Below are positions 29,589 through 31,558 of a DNA stretch of 31,558 nucleotides, piece by piece. The notes under the pieces were generated by a model that was not told the DNA's origin, made no database searches, and was given only the letters and a program-made list of their open reading frames with translations. Source of the stretch: Chara braunii (Eukaryota; Streptophyta; Charophyceae; Charales; Characeae); the NCBI GenBank assembly GCA_003427395.1, contig BFEA01000739.1, positions 497,273 to 528,830 on the forward strand, read 5' to 3'. The position numbers and the translations under genes are program-made. Numbering within the stretch: the first letter of the stretch is position 1; each line of letters opens with the position of its first letter.

Positions 29589-29617
29589 AAACTTTCTAGG
29601 TTTCCCATAAACTTTCT
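29578..29617. repeat. exact 20-bp tandem duplication upstream of the protease frame
   Basis: AGGTTTCCCATAAACTTTCT is repeated head to tail. On the minus strand it shifts the Gag-linker frame and creates the break between the Gag-like part and the 426-codon frame. Confidence 0.9.
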
Positions 29618-29970
29618 CTGGCTCCCTGGTCCCGGGCTCTGCCCAGGGTGCGGAGCCTCCAGCACAGTGTCACGAATAATCCTTCTCCCAGCTGTCCCTA
29701 GTCGAGTGTCGCGTTCACCCTATCACATCCGTCGCTCTCCAAGATGAAATGGACCTGTGGCCCGCGCCCCCGGAGTTGGTCCCAGATGATATCGACCACC
29801 GGCTCAGCTTCTACTGCTGCTATCTCTAACCCATTGAGCATGATAATGGTGCGCCGCATTCCCCCTGGCGAGTTCCAATTCACCCGTTCTCCCTGCGACA
29901 CAAATATCTCCCCCTTTAATGATCTGGTACACCTCCTCTTTAATAGATCGTGGTTGAGCTTTGGACACGC
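29618..29970 (-). pseudogene. Gag-like N-terminal part, cut by copy C
   Basis: Two frames are collinear. One, directly at the edge of the TGTAGGG repeat, reads VSKAQPRSIKEEVYQIIKGG. After a shift near 29905 the other reads GERVNWNSPGGMRRTIIMLN and QVHFILESDG, ending in a stop near 29698. The polypeptide is protein-like but shows no capsid motif I can name. Position upstream of protease makes it the Gag end of the element. It has no untranslated leader or primer site before it, because the repeat begins immediately at 29971. Confidence 0.5.
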
Positions 29971-31098
29971 TGTAGGGACCGTACCCTGAAGGACTTTCGA
30001 GCCTCGGTCGACCCCACTGTGGGTCCCATTTGGCTCGACCCGCCCATGCTCATGCTCAGGGCGCGGGTCGTTTGTCCCAGGGGCACCCCCACCTAGTGCT
30101 TTGAGATGGATGGGGATGGGCCTTTTGCGAGAGGGCTTTACATTGGGGGATGTAGCTCCGCTCTCGCGTCAAGATGGTAGCTTTTTGGAACTCGTAGCGT
30201 TTTCTTGATTCATTAAGGTTTGACCAGGCAATTGCTCCTTCCAATACGCAGGCAGTCCAGGAAGTTCATTGAGGTCTCATCTTCTTATCGCGCGCAGGCC
30301 AAGCGTCATCCATTGGGCCACGCACCTTTTCACTAGGCCTAGCGGCCCTCGGCAGCCCCGGCGACATCCTTGGGGTGAGGCCGCGTCGCCCGAACCCCTA
30401 GCCGCAATATTCTCCCCTTTTTTTGCGAGAACCGCTAGCATCACATTCACCTACCAAAGATCGCCCTTAGTCTTTTCAGGCGTCGCATCGCGCATGGGGG
30501 AGACATTCCATGCAATCCCACACAAGCCGAGTCCATGCATCAAACATTCACCCAAGTACCGGTCTCAAACTCAACCCGCACCCGCGACTTTAGCCGGGTC
30601 CAAGTCCTTTTCCCATAGCCCAATCTCCCATTCTAGTCCTCATCCGTAGATCCAGCCCGTCCGAATAGTCCCAAGCTACTCACCTGCGCATGACCACACA
30701 AAAACAAATGTCCAAGTACAATCCCCATTGGGATCAACACATCGCCCCTTCCTGCGAGCCTAAGTTTCCCTCTCCCTTCCATGGTCCTTTGGTTTTCTTG
30801 CCCCTCCCTTCCCTCAAGCAGCCCATGCATTCACCTTAGTCATGCAGTCAGGGGAGGTGGTTGAGTCAAACTGACCTCGTCCAAAATCAGCACTCCTTTC
30901 CGCTTTCGCAATTGCTCTCAATAGTTCAGTATCCTTCCCTTCTTGGTGGCACAAGGGACCGACTGCCCTTCCCTTGCCCTCGCTTTCCACCAAGTGAGGA
31001 CTAAGTTCCTTCCCGTTCGTTCCCTGGCAAAGTGACAGGTGAGGGTGGAGGTTAGTCACATGCCATGGGGGAGGGGAAGGGGTGACGGAAGAGTTAAG

Positions 31099-31204
31099 GG
31101 TTAGAGAGTTTTGAAGGAATGGGGGAAGGCGGTCGGAGAGGGAGAGGAGAAAAGGGAGAGAGAGGTTAGAGAGTTTTGAAGGAATGGGGGAAGGCGGTCG
31201 GAGA
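31099..31204. repeat. 41-bp direct duplication, 65-bp offset
   Basis: GGTTAGAGAGTTTTGAAGGA plus ATGGGGGAAGGCGGTCGGAGA occurs at 31099-31139 and again exactly at 31164-31204, in the purine-rich tail of copy C. Confidence 0.85.
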
Positions 31205-31220
31205 AGGAGAGAGAGAGAGG

Positions 31221-31272
<52 letters not shown>
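31205..31272. repeat. (GA)n microsatellite inside copy C
   Basis: GA-rich run, the last ~45 bases being uninterrupted dinucleotides. It matches the shorter GA run at 12578-12609 in copy B. Confidence 0.9.
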
Positions 31273-31274
<2 letters not shown>

Positions 31275-31405
31275 AAGAAGCTCCTCATCCTAATCGACCT
31301 TGCTCACTGACTTACCCTAACCGATCCTATCCGAGGTCCCGTGCCTCCCCCTTGCGACTCCCCCTTAAGGCTCTCGATTGGATGGGGGAGGTGATAAGCG
31401 AGGGA

Positions 31406-31558
31406 GGGTTGGGATGTCCGACTATGGTGGATGGGTGTAGGTGATGGAGGTTGAAGAAGGGTTGGGGTGTCCGGCTATGGTGGATGGGTGTAGGTGATGG
31501 AGGTTGAAGAAGGGTCGGGGTGTCCGGCTATGGTGGACGGGTGTAGGTGATGGAGGTT
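31406..31558. repeat. 53-bp minisatellite, ~3 copies, runs off the window
   Basis: GGGTTGGGGTGTCCGGCTAT plus GGTGGATGGGTGTAGGTGATGGAGGTTGAAGAA starts at 31406, 31459 and 31512 with one to three changes per copy. The array continues past the window edge. Confidence 0.9.

Larger units (their letters stand above)
23639..29970 (-). mobile_element. Ty3/gypsy-type LTR retrotransposon, decayed, minus strand
   Basis: In transcription order: Gag-like part (29970-29618), protease (29588-28308), linker and RT (28386-~27040), RNase H (~27077-26650), integrase (26808-24888), ORF3 (24817-23854) and a possible small ORF (23812-23639). The order protease-RT-RNase H-integrase is that of Ty3/gypsy. No LTR or primer site of its own can be identified. 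The upstream edge is cut by TGTAGGG copy C at 29971. All genes carry stops or frameshifts, so the element is inactive. Confidence 0.85.
29971..31306 (+). repeat. TGTAGGG-family repeat, copy C
   Basis: Begins TGTAGGGACC and is collinear with copy B: CACCCCCACCTAGTGCTTTG near 30088, CATTGGGGGATGTA near 30141, GCAGGCCAAGCGTCATCC near 30295, GGTTGAGTCAAACT near 30860, GGCACAAGGG near 30947, GTTAGTCACATGCCA near 31051, the long GA run and CCTAATC near 31288. The middle part is about 150 bases longer than in copy B. No coding potential. The right border is the end of similarity. Confidence 0.75.

Overview
This window is repeat-dominated nuclear DNA from a eukaryote. I see no host gene, tRNA, rRNA or bacterial operon. 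Decayed Ty3/gypsy-type LTR retrotransposons of plant or green-alga style, methionine-tRNA-type primer sites and many minisatellites point to a large streptophyte genome. The Gag core near 8.6-9.0 kb resembles, from memory only, elements of charophyte algae such as Chara; this is a hypothesis, not an identification.

Layout. 1-204 is a GC-rich segment. About 205-784 is an inverted copy (A) of a repeat family whose terminus reads TGTAGGG. 785-1405 is a minus-strand gag-like relic and 1438-3302 a plus-strand gypsy pol relic that has lost its RT catalytic loop. 3303-6009 is non-coding repeat debris containing a minus-strand primer-binding site and LTR end. 6010-9799 holds two very similar ~0.77 kb LTR-like repeats bracketing a primer-binding site and a broken gag, with no pol. 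9800-11514 carries the chromodomain-like tail of a minus-strand chromovirus and its 3' flank. 11516-12669 is copy B of the TGTAGGG family.

12.77-15.45 kb is a satellite block in which three unlike monomers share a period of about 91-92 bp, followed by a purine tract. 15.7-23.6 kb is pyrimidine-rich on the plus strand and almost gene-free. It holds a set of dyads with CAGTCCG-type arms, a 1.39 kb-spaced direct repeat, and arrays with periods of about 26, 38, 60 and 40 bp. 23.64-29.97 kb is a minus-strand gypsy element with Gag-like, protease, RT, RNase H and integrase parts and an extra post-integrase ORF (ORF3). It abuts copy C of the TGTAGGG family (29971-~31306). A 53-bp array closes the window.

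How the parts work together: the coding relics are Gag, protease, RT/RNase H and integrase of copy-and-paste retroelements, now inactivated by in-frame stops (nearly all TAG or TGA), frameshifts, deletions and short local duplications. The points most worth following are ORF3, with two candidate SUMO-interacting motifs and a Cys/His cluster; the dyad series at 16.1-18.7 kb; the TGTAGGG family lying flush against three different retroelement ORFs; and short duplications that look like templated repair. A single N at 20919 is flanked by identical 95-bp copies and is probably an assembly join.
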